A stretch of DNA of 64,000 nucleotides from positions 15,920 to 79,919 of the forward strand of contig JAKQPS010000018.1 in assembly GCA_029564595.1 (NCBI GenBank). The letters are read 5' to 3'. This document shows, piece after piece, positions 1 through 7,553 of the stretch. Under the pieces are notes generated by a model. The model ran no database searches, was not told the DNA's origin, and saw only the letters and a list, made by a program, of their open reading frames with translations. Source of the stretch: a bacterium. GTDB lineage: Bacteria; UBP15; UBA6099. Within the stretch, counting starts at the first letter, position 1. Every line of letters begins with the position of its first letter. Made by a program: the position numbers and the translations under genes.

Positions 1-1
1 G

Positions 2-229
2 TTCAACGAGGATGAATGTGAGATGAGCTTCAGCAGGGCGGAGAAGGAACGGTGCCGGATTATACGGGACTTCAATCGCATGTGCAAAGACCGAAAGATG
101 TACGTCAGTCTTGACACCCATTCTGGGTTGAAGACCATGAATCCCAGTTTCCCGATCAACTTCTGGTGGTACGAACCACAGCACCCGGATGATAAGGCGC
201 CCGTGAAGCAACGGCAGATAGATTGGTAA
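2..229 (+). CDS. Hypothetical protein, C-terminal part (cut by window edge)
   Basis: The reading frame is open from base 2 and ends with TAA at 227-229, so the gene probably starts before the window; an internal ATG lies at 23. Codons favour G or C at third positions, like the confirmed genes here, which supports real coding. The product is polar and basic and ends in a Trp-rich stretch (NFWWYEP) and a final IDW. I recognise no family. It lies in the accessory stretch left of the reverse transcriptase, but 1.5 kb of apparently empty DNA separates them, so a functional link is not indicated. Confidence 0.5.
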   Translation, partial: FNEDECEMSFSRAEKERCRIIRDFNRMCKDRKMYVSLDTHSGLKTMNPSFPINFWWYEPQHPDDKAPVKQRQIDW

Positions 230-285
230 TGGAAAAACATAGAACGATTACCCTCGTTGCGTTCAGCCGCTGATATGGGAATCAT

Positions 286-579
286 CTATAAGCTTCCGAA
301 GCTCTGAATCGACCACGGAGGAGCACGCCTCGTGAGTTCGAACACTTGCTTCAGAAAAGCCGCCTCTTTCTTCTTCGGCGTACCATGCCCCATCAGGATC
401 GTTGTTGCCGCATCTCGCACCTTGTTTCGGAAAGACTTAACGGCTTCGATGATCTTTTCGTGGTGGACTGTGGTGTGATCTTCTGCCACAATGCTGATCT
501 TCTTTGGCAGATATTCCCGGCCTAGTTCGACGCCTGCAATGTCCTGTTCCGCGAGCCGGACGGCTCCGGCTTCTATCAT
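286..579 (-). CDS. Hypothetical protein, possibly a 5'-truncated gene
   Basis: A 97-residue ORF with GC-biased third codon positions, and so plausibly a real gene or gene remnant. In frame upstream only eight more codons exist before TAG at 601-603, and no ribosome binding site precedes the ATG. Base composition turns AT-rich at about 600, so the 5' end of an older gene may have been lost there. A central segment (ILMGHGTPKKKEAAF) and a helix-rich N-terminus are visible; no family is recognised. Confidence 0.4.
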   Translation of the reverse strand: MIEAGAVRLAEQDIAGVELGREYLPKKISIVAEDHTTVHHEKIIEAVKSFRNKVRDAATTILMGHGTPKKKEAAFLKQVFELTRRAPPWSIQSFGSL

Positions 580-600
580 CAGCCAATGATTCGAAAGATA

Positions 601-1685
601 CTAAAATAAACAATGATTACAGATATAACGTCGTCAAAATAAACTCAGAACTTAGGTTCATTTGTATAGCAAGAGCGTCTGGATTATCTTGCTTCATGAT
701 CGACATCAAATGATATATTTTTCAGCGAAAAATGTTTTTTTCGTCCTTCAAGGAGAGGGAGACACCATTTTCGGGTTGAAAAACGACCCCAAAATAACCA
801 CAATCTATGATGTATGATGATTACTATATCGATTATTAACAATATTTAAAGAAAAAGGCAGAATATGGTAGTAATACTAGACATAATGTCTAATAAACAT
901 TGTTAGTGTGTCATGGACTTTTCATTTTATATGTCGAGGTTGGTCGAATAACGAGATTGTCGTCAAGAAGGTCTGTCGTGGTCATATTAGGCCCAGATGC
1001 CTCGAATATTCGGCGCCGGCGTCGGTGCGTAGCGTGCGCGTTGAGGTCAGATTTGGTTCTGCGAGGACTAAACATCCTTCTGCCGACTTTATCAAGCCTC
1101 ACGCGCCGCTTCCGTGCCACCCTCTGTACACATGGCCCGGCTCGGCTAAATGCCCGGTCATATCGGGGTAATATTTATGAAGGTCGACAGGAAGATTGTG
1201 GGGCAACTTTTTATAAGTTGGCCACTCGACGGCTCAAAATCGAAAAAACATACTCCCTAAGCTTTTAGCAGCGCTGGGACACCTCATTTCGCCATTTTAC
1301 GCCGTTTTACAGGATTTCCGGGTCCAACGTAACAACAATCCTAGGAATCGCCTGTTTTTGATTGTTTTTCTTGTAAGGCATGAAAGATATCTTGCGTTAG
1401 TGCTCGTAACAGCGAGCTAATCTGGTATAATAACTTGTTTTAATCTATGATACATGATTAACAGCCATATACAGCTTTGTGTTCGTCGCCTTAAGAGGTT
1501 TTTGGATACAAAATGCTTTGGCCGCATGACTGCATAATCGCAGAAATATTTTGGAACTGAAAAACCAGATAAAAAATACGAGAAAACAGGAGTTTTTCGA
1601 GTCATGAAGGCCGAAGACCCTAGGACATCGCTACAACTAGCTTTAATCGTTATGTGATATGTTCCAAAACCCCCAAAATCGGCGG
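601..1685. other. AT-rich stretch without a credible gene
   Basis: About 1.1 kb in which the longest ORFs (near 900-1268 on plus and 1417-1692 on minus) show no ribosome binding site, no codon bias and low-complexity Arg-rich or scrambled translations. I see no RNA gene, insertion-sequence end or repeat here. It contrasts with the GC-rich, gene-dense rest of the window and may be degraded horizontally acquired DNA. Confidence 0.5.
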
Positions 1686-1713
1686 TTGACAAATCTCAGG
1701 ATTTTATTATCAT
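1686..1713 (+). promoter_or_regulatory. Sigma70-type promoter of the RT-associated ncRNA
   Basis: A perfect -35 box TTGACA (1686-1691) is followed after 16 nt by TATCAT (1708-1713, five of six consensus bases). Transcription would start near 1720, just before the structured region that ends in a terminator at 2039. It is one of the best promoter matches in the window and has no ORF immediately behind it, which argues for a non-coding transcript. Confidence 0.65.
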
Positions 1714-1719
1714 CAGAGC

Positions 1720-2035
1720 GAGGTGTTTTTTTTTAGAGGTGATCCTATCCGCACGGGCGCCAAAACCATCGCCCGACAGAACCGGCCGAGACACAAACCC
1801 TCGGGCAGATGAACACTGATAAGATGTATTATCAGGGTTTCCGGGCGTGGTGAGGATTGCATCTGTATATAGAGTGTGCGAGATAGGATGAGTGAAGATG
1901 GTCGCTCGTGTGGCTCACCTCATTCGTGAAGGCCCAGCGGGACCCTGAAGCAGCTTAGAAGAAAAAGGCCTTTCACTCATTCGGACTCGCACACTCGCTC
2001 CCAAACCTACGGAACGATCTGCCTTCCGTTTATTT
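1720..2035 (+). ncRNA. Structured non-coding RNA upstream of the reverse transcriptase
   Basis: The segment lies between a strong promoter and an intrinsic terminator and contains no credible ORF. Its 3' half folds into a long stem: GAGTGTGCGAG (1872-1882) pairs perfectly with CTCGCACACTC (1986-1996), then a 5x5 internal loop, then ATGAGTGAA (1888-1896) pairs perfectly with TTCACTCAT (1972-1980). About 75 nt with smaller hairpins lie inside. The 5' half has CGCCCG (1770-1775) with CGGGCG (1842-1847), AAACCC (1795-1800) with GGGTTT (1835-1840), and the hairpin CTGATAA/TTATCAG (1816-1822/1829-1835). Alternative pairs are possible there (GGGCG 1755-1759 with CGCCC 1770-1774; GCCCGA 1771-1776 with TCGGGC 1801-1806). 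Size and position match ncRNA templates of retrons and DRT-type reverse transcriptases. That role is inferred; boundaries are estimates. Confidence 0.65.
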
Positions 2036-2039
2036 TTTT
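2009..2039 (+). terminator. Intrinsic terminator between the ncRNA and the RT gene
   Basis: ACGGAA (2009-2014) pairs with TTCCGT (2024-2029) around a 9-nt loop, followed by a T-rich tract to 2039. The ATG of the reverse transcriptase begins at 2040. Most transcripts from the upstream promoter should stop here as a free RNA, and the RT would be translated from read-through RNA or from another start. No Shine-Dalgarno sequence fits between the hairpin and the ATG. Confidence 0.65.
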
Positions 2040-3254
2040 ATGATACAACAGATAGCTTCCTCAGAGAATATTCAAGAAGCCTTTGCTCATGTTAAGAATA
2101 GAGCGCGCGATGTCGATCAAGGAGCTGGTGTAGATAACATAACCGTCGCGATGTTCGCTAAGCGATACACACTTTACGCAACGCAGATTCAGCGCGATCT
2201 TTTGTCCATGGCATATGAACCTAGTCCCGTTAGGCAGTTCCCAGTGGACAAGGCAACAGGCCTGCCTGTTCGGATTCCAATAATCGAAGCAAGCGAGCGT
2301 GACGATTGCCGCATTTTGGGGATTCCAACAGTTTTTGATCGTGTAGTCAGTACAGCTATTCTATCGATAATCGAACCGATATTCGAGGTATTGTTTGAGG
2401 ACTCCGTCCACGGATTCCGACCAACTCGGGGCCAGATCACAGCACTTAATCGGATTTGCTCATTTTTAAAACAAGGAATCATCAATATATTCGAGACAGA
2501 TATTGAAAGTTGCTTCCCAAGAATTCAGCATAGACTTCTACTCGAAAAAGTCTCTGCGACGACCTCAGACCCGGACTTAATCGAGCTGATCAGACGCATT
2601 ATCAGAGCGCCTATTGATACTTGTCCAAACGAACCGAACATATGCGGTCTCCATCAAGGCGGGAACATATCGCCGTTCCTATGCAATGTTTATCTGACCG
2701 ATTATGACCGAACAATGGCTGCAGCCGGTTTGAAAAATATCAGATATGCCGATGACATCATTTGTTTTTGTCATACGAAAGAGGAAGCGAAACAGGCAGA
2801 AGCGTTGTCTGAAAAGACGCTAGCGCCATTGGGCATGAATCATAAAGCAAAAAAGACAAACCAAGTTTCAGCCTACGAAGGATTCGTCTTTCTCGGCTAT
2901 GACATCAAGCTCATTGACGATGTAACAATAATGATAAAAGCCTCTGAAAAAGCTATAGTTAAACTGAACTTCAAAATCGACGAGGCACTCAAGGAATCCT
3001 CTTCTTCTAGCGCCCGAGATTGTGTCGAAGCTGTAAAAAATGTTGTCTCAGGTTGGTTAGGACATTACGGCGCAATCAATGACTCCGGGCAGATTCGGGA
3101 CATCAACGAGCAAATATCACTATCGATAAAACGCGGGATGAGTCGATACAATTACAGTGCAGTAGAACGCGGAGATGTAGCCGTGCCGAATATAGCTAGA
3201 ATGATAGCGGCGATTAAATATCGCAGAAAGCTCAGTAGCTTCCACCAAGAGTAA
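2040..3254 (+). CDS. Reverse transcriptase, group II-like/DRT-like, preceded by a structured ncRNA
   Basis: A 404-residue stand-alone RT. The fingers/palm blocks are in order: an N-terminal GAGVDNITV block (about 28-36), HGFRP (124-128), the metal-binding FETDIESCF (151-159, catalytic Asp154), HQGGNISP (205-212), the active site YADD (236-239) and FLGY (284-287). The C-terminal GWLGHYG (338-344) recalls the maturase X/thumb region of group II intron proteins. No D or En endonuclease domain follows, and I find no intron domain V downstream. Retron markers (NxxxH, VTG) and the DGR-type SQ motif are absent. The start has no visible ribosome binding site and sits on the terminator T-tract; the RT fold begins almost at residue 1, so no N-terminus seems missing. 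The gene may belong to an ncRNA-templated system such as a defence RT (DRT), but this is inferred from layout. Confidence 0.85.
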   Translation: MIQQIASSENIQEAFAHVKNRARDVDQGAGVDNITVAMFAKRYTLYATQIQRDLLSMAYEPSPVRQFPVDKATGLPVRIPIIEASERDDCRILGIPTVFDRVVSTAILSIIEPIFEVLFEDSVHGFRPTRGQITALNRICSFLKQGIINIFETDIESCFPRIQHRLLLEKVSATTSDPDLIELIRRIIRAPIDTCPNEPNICGLHQGGNISPFLCNVYLTDYDRTMAAAGLKNIRYADDIICFCHTKEEAKQAEALSEKTLAPLGMNHKAKKTNQVSAYEGFVFLGYDIKLIDDVTIMIKASEKAIVKLNFKIDEALKESSSSSARDCVEAVKNVVSGWLGHYGAINDSGQIRDINEQISLSIKRGMSRYNYSAVERGDVAVPNIARMIAAIKYRRKLSSFHQE

Positions 3255-3298
3255 ATATTTTTTGCTGATTAGAAGCAAGGAGAGTAATCCTGTTGGCA

Positions 3299-3451
3299 AT
3301 GTTCTACAGGAGCGTCGTGTTCAAGGAACTTGCCGTAAAAATGCCTAGCAAACGTACAAGTGCTACCCCATTATGCTACCCCATGATAATAATATATCCG
3401 TCATTAGTGATATATTTAGGTTTTACAAAGAGTCCCACTCTCTCCGTATAA
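3299..3451 (+). CDS. Possible 50-residue hydrophobic small protein downstream of the RT
   Basis: ATG (or TTG at 3293) lies behind AAGGAG at 3277-3282, with rather long spacing. The predicted protein has a basic N-terminal half and one hydrophobic stretch (CYPMIIIYPSLVIYLGF) that could span a membrane. Small membrane proteins are known as effectors in other RT-linked systems, but codon bias is weak and a tandem repeat crosses the frame, so chance is a real alternative. Confidence 0.18.
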   Translation: MFYRSVVFKELAVKMPSKRTSATPLCYPMIIIYPSLVIYLGFTKSPTLSV

Positions 3452-3624
3452 TAACTCTGAAGTGAATAAAGGCGATACGATATCATGTTTTGTTATGCGC
3501 CGCAGTTTGACGACGATGTTGCAGCGCGCGGTATTATCCCTGTTGTTTTATCCCGAATCCGTCGTTAGGATTCGGGAGCGATAGTTCAGAGCGGATGAAA
3601 TGCGGAACGCAAGACGCGTTTTTA

Positions 3625-3692
3625 CAGTAGGAGCGGGGTTGCCCCGCCCCAAATTATCGTAGTTATTGGGCGCGGAAACCGCGCCCCTACTG
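3625..3692. repeat. Bipartite palindromic repeat with CAGTAGGRGCG ends
   Basis: The ends CAGTAGGAGCG and CGCCCCTACTG are inverted copies with one mismatch. Between them lie two hairpins: GCGGGG with CCCCGC on the left, and GGGCGCGG with CCGCGCCC on the right. The element at 30128-30209 has the same architecture and the same GTAGGGGCG/CGCCCCTAC ends. It is probably a non-autonomous REP- or MITE-like element. No transposase is present nearby. Confidence 0.6.
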
Positions 3693-3961
3693 AACAAAAA
3701 AGGCGGCGTCAACGAAGCAGTTCGCCGCTGTGAAAACCGCCCCTGTTCGTCGGCTCTATCGACGAATCCGGGTTTATCGTCTCACGATAGAGATACGCTT
3801 TGAGCTTTATGCTTTAATGAATCCGAACCGGCATTGATTGCCTAACTGAAAGCATCCCGGTTGAAATTTATTAAAATGCTTGATAATTCTTCGCCCGTTA
3901 GAGTAAAGTAGTCTAGCCGGAGCGACCCGGCAGGTTATTAATAGATTACTTTCAGAGATTT

Positions 3962-3978
3962 GGGCGCGCGTCGCGCCC
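3962..3978 (+). promoter_or_regulatory. GC hairpin just upstream of the thiolase-operon ribosome binding site
   Basis: GGGCGCG (3962-3968) pairs perfectly with CGCGCCC (3972-3978) around a 3-nt loop, several bases before the CCGGAGGTG ribosome binding site of the gene at 3998. It could stabilise the leader or influence initiation, or be leftover repeat sequence. Confidence 0.3.
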
Positions 3979-3997
3979 GCACATCCGGAGGTGAAAT

Positions 3998-5143
3998 ATG
4001 GCAAGAAGAGTTGCCGTTTGCGCTGTGGCGCAGACAGGGTTCGTTTCCAACATGTGGCAAAAGCGTTTCCAGCAGATGTGCTTCGAGACTGTCGAAAGCA
4101 TTGTCAAACAGACTGGCGTCGACTGGAACGAGGAAACGGGCATCAGAAACATCGTGACATGTTCCGACGACGTTTTCGACGCGCGCACCATATCGGACAA
4201 CGGAATAACAGACGCCGTCGGCGCGCATTTCAGAGGCGAGGAGAAAACGGCTCAGGACGGCATCAACGCCATCGCTTACGCCATGGCGTGCATCATGTCC
4301 GGCCATGACGATGTCGTGCTCGTTGTGGGACACACGAAGGAATCCCAAACCGAAAGCCGGAACATGTGCTCTAACCTCGCGTTCGACCCGTTCTACTGCC
4401 GGGATCTGGGGCTAGACTTCGAAAAAGGCGCGGCGCTCCAAGCCAGAGCCTACGCGCTGAAATCTGGAATATCCGAAACGCAACTTGCAAAAGCTGTTGT
4501 CAACGCGCGGCGCAATGCCGCCAAGAATCCGCTCGCGAACGCGCGGGAACTGGTCACCGTCGAACAAGTTGTCAATTCTCCAATGTTGTGCGACCCGATT
4601 CGCGCTCTCCACGCGTACCCTGTTTCCGACGGGGCCGTCGCTATGCTGCTGGCGGCAGAGGACAAATATAAGGAATACACGGACAAGCCGGTATGGCTCA
4701 CAGGCTGGTCGAACTGCATGGACAGCTATTTCTTCGGAGATAGGGACCTTGCCTCGAATTTCTCTCTTAAGAAGGCGTCCGCCGCCGCGCTCAAGATGGC
4801 CGGGGTGTCCGACGCAAAGGGCGCGTTCGACGTTGTCGAGATAAACGACGCTTACGCGTATCAACTTGCAATGTGGGCCGAGGGCCTCGGCCTTTGCGAC
4901 GAGAACAAAGGCGGCGAATGGATAGAGAGCGGCATTCTTGAAACGGGAAAAATCAATCCGTCGGGAGGGATGCTGGCGGGCAATCCTATAATGCTGGGCG
5001 GGTTGGCGAGAGCGGCTGAAGCAGTTATTCAACTGCGTGGCGAAGCGGGCGAAAGGCAAGTCGCCGGAGCCAAGCGCGCTGTCGCTCAAGGCACGACCGG
5101 CCCTGCCGGACAACATCAGGCAGTCATGATTCTCGAAAACTGA
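3998..5143 (+). CDS. Thiolase-fold protein lacking the catalytic Cys and His (subunit 1)
   Basis: A 381-residue member of the thiolase/SCP-x superfamily; ATG follows GGAGG at good spacing. The fold is recognisable from GINAIAYAMA (about 88-97), VVEINDAYAY (279-288), NPSGGMLAGNP (320-330) and the glycine-rich C-terminus. In true thiolases the first region carries the nucleophilic Cys, the GHP motif a His and the C-terminal loop a second Cys. Here they read AQDG, AGNP and GTTGPAGQ, so all three are absent. Thiolase-like proteins without these residues occur in complexes with DUF35 proteins, for example the retro-aldolase Ltp2 with ChsH2 in steroid side-chain degradation; a C-C lyase or a scaffolding subunit is therefore more likely than ordinary thiolysis. 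It is first in a four-gene operon with a second such protein and two DUF35 proteins. The substrate is unknown. Confidence 0.8.
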   Translation: MARRVAVCAVAQTGFVSNMWQKRFQQMCFETVESIVKQTGVDWNEETGIRNIVTCSDDVFDARTISDNGITDAVGAHFRGEEKTAQDGINAIAYAMACIMSGHDDVVLVVGHTKESQTESRNMCSNLAFDPFYCRDLGLDFEKGAALQARAYALKSGISETQLAKAVVNARRNAAKNPLANARELVTVEQVVNSPMLCDPIRALHAYPVSDGAVAMLLAAEDKYKEYTDKPVWLTGWSNCMDSYFFGDRDLASNFSLKKASAAALKMAGVSDAKGAFDVVEINDAYAYQLAMWAEGLGLCDENKGGEWIESGILETGKINPSGGMLAGNPIMLGGLARAAEAVIQLRGEAGERQVAGAKRAVAQGTTGPAGQHQAVMILEN

Positions 5144-5159
5144 GCGGGAGGTGAAACCC

Positions 5160-6365
5160 ATGAAGAAACATAAAAAGAACAGAAACGTGGCGATAATCGG
5201 AATCGGGCAGACTCACCACTCGAGCCACCGAGAAGACGTCAATCAGCCGGAAATGATTCATGAAGCGGTGGAACGGGCTCTGAAGGACGCCGGGATCGGC
5301 ATCGAAGACGTGGACGCTCTGGTTCACGGCAACATGGAATTGTTCGAGATGGTGCATCAGCCCGACCTCTGGCACGTCATCGGCACAGGCGGCTACGGCA
5401 AAGCCTGTTACCGCGTCACCACAGGAGGAACGACCGGAGCCACCATCGTCGGCGTCGGAGACAATATCGTGGCTTCCGGTCTCCATGACATAGTGATGAT
5501 CATCGGGTTTGAGAAGCAGCAGGAAGGGCACACCACGGGCGGCATAACGAATATGGCTGACCCGCTCTGGGCGCGCAACCTGCAGACCGGAGCGCTGACA
5601 GGAGCCACAGCGGAAAAAACAATCAACGAGTTCGGCGCGGACAGAGCGAAGCGCGCCGCTATGAGGCTCCGCGTTACTCTGGACAAACACGCATCGCTCA
5701 ACCCGCACGCGCACCGCAACTTCGGACTTGACTACGACCAGATTGACGACCTCATGGTCAACTCCCCGCAGCTTGTCGGCGAATTGCGACTTATCCACAT
5801 GTGTTCTCAGAGCGATGGCGCGGTCGCCATCATCCTCGCCTGCGAAGAAAAAGCGAAAAAGATATCCAAGAAACCCGTATGGATACGCGACCATGTCACC
5901 GTCCATAGAGAAGAAACTTTCAACATGTTCGGCATCAACGAGAATCAGGAAGTCACCCACCACAACGCGGCGCGCAAGCTCTTCGGCCGCAACGGCATAA
6001 CTAATCCGAGGGAATATTTCGACGTGTTCGAGATGTACGACCCGTCCTCGTGGTGGGGCTTGGACTGGCTGAGGGAGTTCCTCCAACTCGAAGGAGACGA
6101 ACACCTTAAGATGGTGGAAAACGACGAGGTGTCAATAAACGGCTCGTTCCCGCTGAACCCGTCGGGGGGAGTCATATCGACGAATCCAATCGGGGCGACG
6201 GCGGCGCTGAGAGTGGCCGAAGCGGCCCTTCAGGTGAGAGGCGACGCCGGCGCGCATCAGATCCCGCGCGAGGTGAAACACGCCCTCGCATCCGGTTTCG
6301 GAGGCACTTTCTGGACCGTTCTGTTCATGCTTGAAAAAGACCTTGACTGGCAGGAGGCTGAGTGA
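5160..6365 (+). CDS. Thiolase-fold protein lacking the catalytic Cys and His (subunit 2)
   Basis: A 401-residue paralogue of the preceding gene, starting at ATG 5160 with GGGAGG 8 nt upstream (an in-frame GTG at 5151 is closer to that site and less likely). The region that should hold the nucleophile reads TTGGTTGATI (about 87-96), with Gly where Cys is expected. The His motif reads STNPIGATA instead of GHPIGATG. The C-terminus GFGGTFWTVLFML also lacks the second Cys. The conserved NPSGGV and the E/D-rich FDVFEMYD segment keep the SCP2-thiolase look. The pairing of two such proteins suggests a heteromeric complex with the DUF35 partners encoded directly downstream. Confidence 0.8.
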   Translation: MKKHKKNRNVAIIGIGQTHHSSHREDVNQPEMIHEAVERALKDAGIGIEDVDALVHGNMELFEMVHQPDLWHVIGTGGYGKACYRVTTGGTTGATIVGVGDNIVASGLHDIVMIIGFEKQQEGHTTGGITNMADPLWARNLQTGALTGATAEKTINEFGADRAKRAAMRLRVTLDKHASLNPHAHRNFGLDYDQIDDLMVNSPQLVGELRLIHMCSQSDGAVAIILACEEKAKKISKKPVWIRDHVTVHREETFNMFGINENQEVTHHNAARKLFGRNGITNPREYFDVFEMYDPSSWWGLDWLREFLQLEGDEHLKMVENDEVSINGSFPLNPSGGVISTNPIGATAALRVAEAALQVRGDAGAHQIPREVKHALASGFGGTFWTVLFMLEKDLDWQEAE

Positions 6366-6366
6366 C

Positions 6367-7527
6367 ATGGCCAAATACTTTGATGTAAGCGTGGAAGATA
6401 TTTTCAACACAATGGAAGCCCGGTTTCGCGTCGAAGGCGCGAAGGGCGTCAACGCCGTCCTCGCGTACGATATCTCAGGCGACGGCGGCGGCAAATGGCT
6501 GGTGGAAGTCCGCGACGACTCCGTTAAAGTCGCCAAGACGGACGACCTCTCCGGCTTCTCCGTCAAAACGTCAGCCGACGCGGAGACCTTCGTCGGCGTG
6601 AACATCGGCAAGATCGACGGCACGCAGGCTTTTATGTCCGGCAAGATAAAGATCGAGGGCGACATGGCGCTGGTCGCCGCGTCCGCCAAAATGTTCACCA
6701 GATATTCCCTGCCCAAGAAAAGCGCCGTCACCGTTCAGGGAATATTCGACACTCTGGTGGCGCGTTTCCAGCCGCAAAACGCCGCCGGACTGGATATCTC
6801 AGTGGGATACGACATCACAGGCGAAGACGGCGGACAGTGGACCGCCGTCATAAAAGACGGCAAATGCGCGCTCGAAACCGGTCTGCGCGACAACTGCGCC
6901 GTCGTCAACATCGTCAAAGCCAAAGACTACATCGATTTGATCCTCGGCAAGCTGGACCCGATGGTGGCAATGGGCGCGGGAAGGCTGAAACTTAAAGGCG
7001 ATATGAACGTGGCGATGCAACTGCCGAAAATATTCGCCAAGTTCGAGCCGCCCAAGGAAGAGGAAGAGCAGGAACTGATTGTCATAAAGAGAAATATATC
7101 GGTTGACATGAAGTATTCCACCGGGCCGGTGATGGGCAAGTTCTTCGAGGGGCTTATCGAAAAGAAGATACTCGCGAACAAGTGTCCGAAGTGCGGCCGC
7201 ATGCAGGTTCCGCCGCGCGAGGTGTGCGCGGAATGCCGCTGCTGGGCGGGCGACATGATAGAGGTCGGGCCGTCGGGCACGATAACTCTCATCGAGATCA
7301 TTTACTACTCCAGCCCCGACCCGCTCACGGGCGAAACCCGCGAGACTCCTTACGCTCAGGTTCACATATTGCTGGACGGCATCGGCACAGAAGAAACATT
7401 CTGGCATCTGCTGAAAAACGAGGACCTCGCGGACACCAAAAAAGGCGACCGCGTGCGCCCCGTGTGGAGCGACAAACGCGTCGGCTCCGTTCACGATATT
7501 ATTCACTTTGAAAGAATCAGAGACTGA
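6367..7527 (+). CDS. Double SCP2 domain fused to a DUF35 Zn-ribbon/OB-fold protein
   Basis: 386 residues from ATG 6367, preceded by AGGAGG and one base after the previous stop codon, so translational coupling is likely. Residues 1-110 and about 120-225 are two tandem SCP2 sterol/acyl-binding-type domains (compare IFNTMEARF and IFDTLVARF). After an acidic linker come a rubredoxin-like Zn ribbon (Cys273, Cys276, Cys287, Cys290) and an OB fold, the DUF35 pair. DUF35 proteins bind thiolase-family enzymes and help hold or channel acyl-CoA thioesters. The SCP2 part suggests that a hydrophobic acyl or steroid-like chain is carried to the thiolase-fold subunits. The three-domain fusion is unusual. 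Confidence 0.8.
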   Translation: MAKYFDVSVEDIFNTMEARFRVEGAKGVNAVLAYDISGDGGGKWLVEVRDDSVKVAKTDDLSGFSVKTSADAETFVGVNIGKIDGTQAFMSGKIKIEGDMALVAASAKMFTRYSLPKKSAVTVQGIFDTLVARFQPQNAAGLDISVGYDITGEDGGQWTAVIKDGKCALETGLRDNCAVVNIVKAKDYIDLILGKLDPMVAMGAGRLKLKGDMNVAMQLPKIFAKFEPPKEEEEQELIVIKRNISVDMKYSTGPVMGKFFEGLIEKKILANKCPKCGRMQVPPREVCAECRCWAGDMIEVGPSGTITLIEIIYYSSPDPLTGETRETPYAQVHILLDGIGTEETFWHLLKNEDLADTKKGDRVRPVWSDKRVGSVHDIIHFERIRD

Positions 7528-7553
7528 CGAGCATTCCGAAAGGAGCAACGGCC

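Larger units (their letters stand above)
3255..3997. other. Intergenic region downstream of the RT
   Basis: It contains a possible small ORF (3299-3451), an imperfect tandem TGCTACCCCAT duplicated about 13 nt apart near 3361, a perfect 9-bp hairpin CCCGAATCC/GGATTCGGG (3552-3560/3568-3576) without a T-tract, a bipartite palindromic repeat (3625-3692) and a GC hairpin before the next operon. No larger gene is evident. It appears to be the right border of the AT-rich accessory segment. Confidence 0.5.

Noticed and set aside
900-1268. 122-residue plus-strand ORF
   Set aside because: No ribosome binding site, Arg-rich improbable translation, overlapped by ORFs in other frames; chance ORF.
1417-1692. 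91-residue minus-strand ORF
   Set aside because: Starts inside the ncRNA promoter region, no ribosome site, no family; chance.
1872-1996. Stop-free concatemer ORF as in DRT2 Neo
   Set aside because: All three frames of this segment on both strands contain stop codons when read alone; the real template borders are unknown, so this is not final.
2040-3254. Complete group II intron
   Set aside because: RT motifs are group II-like, but no domain V/VI-like hairpin follows the ORF, no clear GUGYG 5' end with matching 3' AY end frames it, and the upstream RNA ends in its own terminator.
1720-3254. Classical retron
   Set aside because: Layout fits, but the RT lacks the NxxxH and VTG signatures and has the group II-type C-terminal motif; kept as an ncRNA-RT system of unassigned class.
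1720-3254. Diversity-generating retroelement
   Set aside because: No SQ-type motif in the RT, no Avd-like ORF, and no template/variable repeat pair seen.
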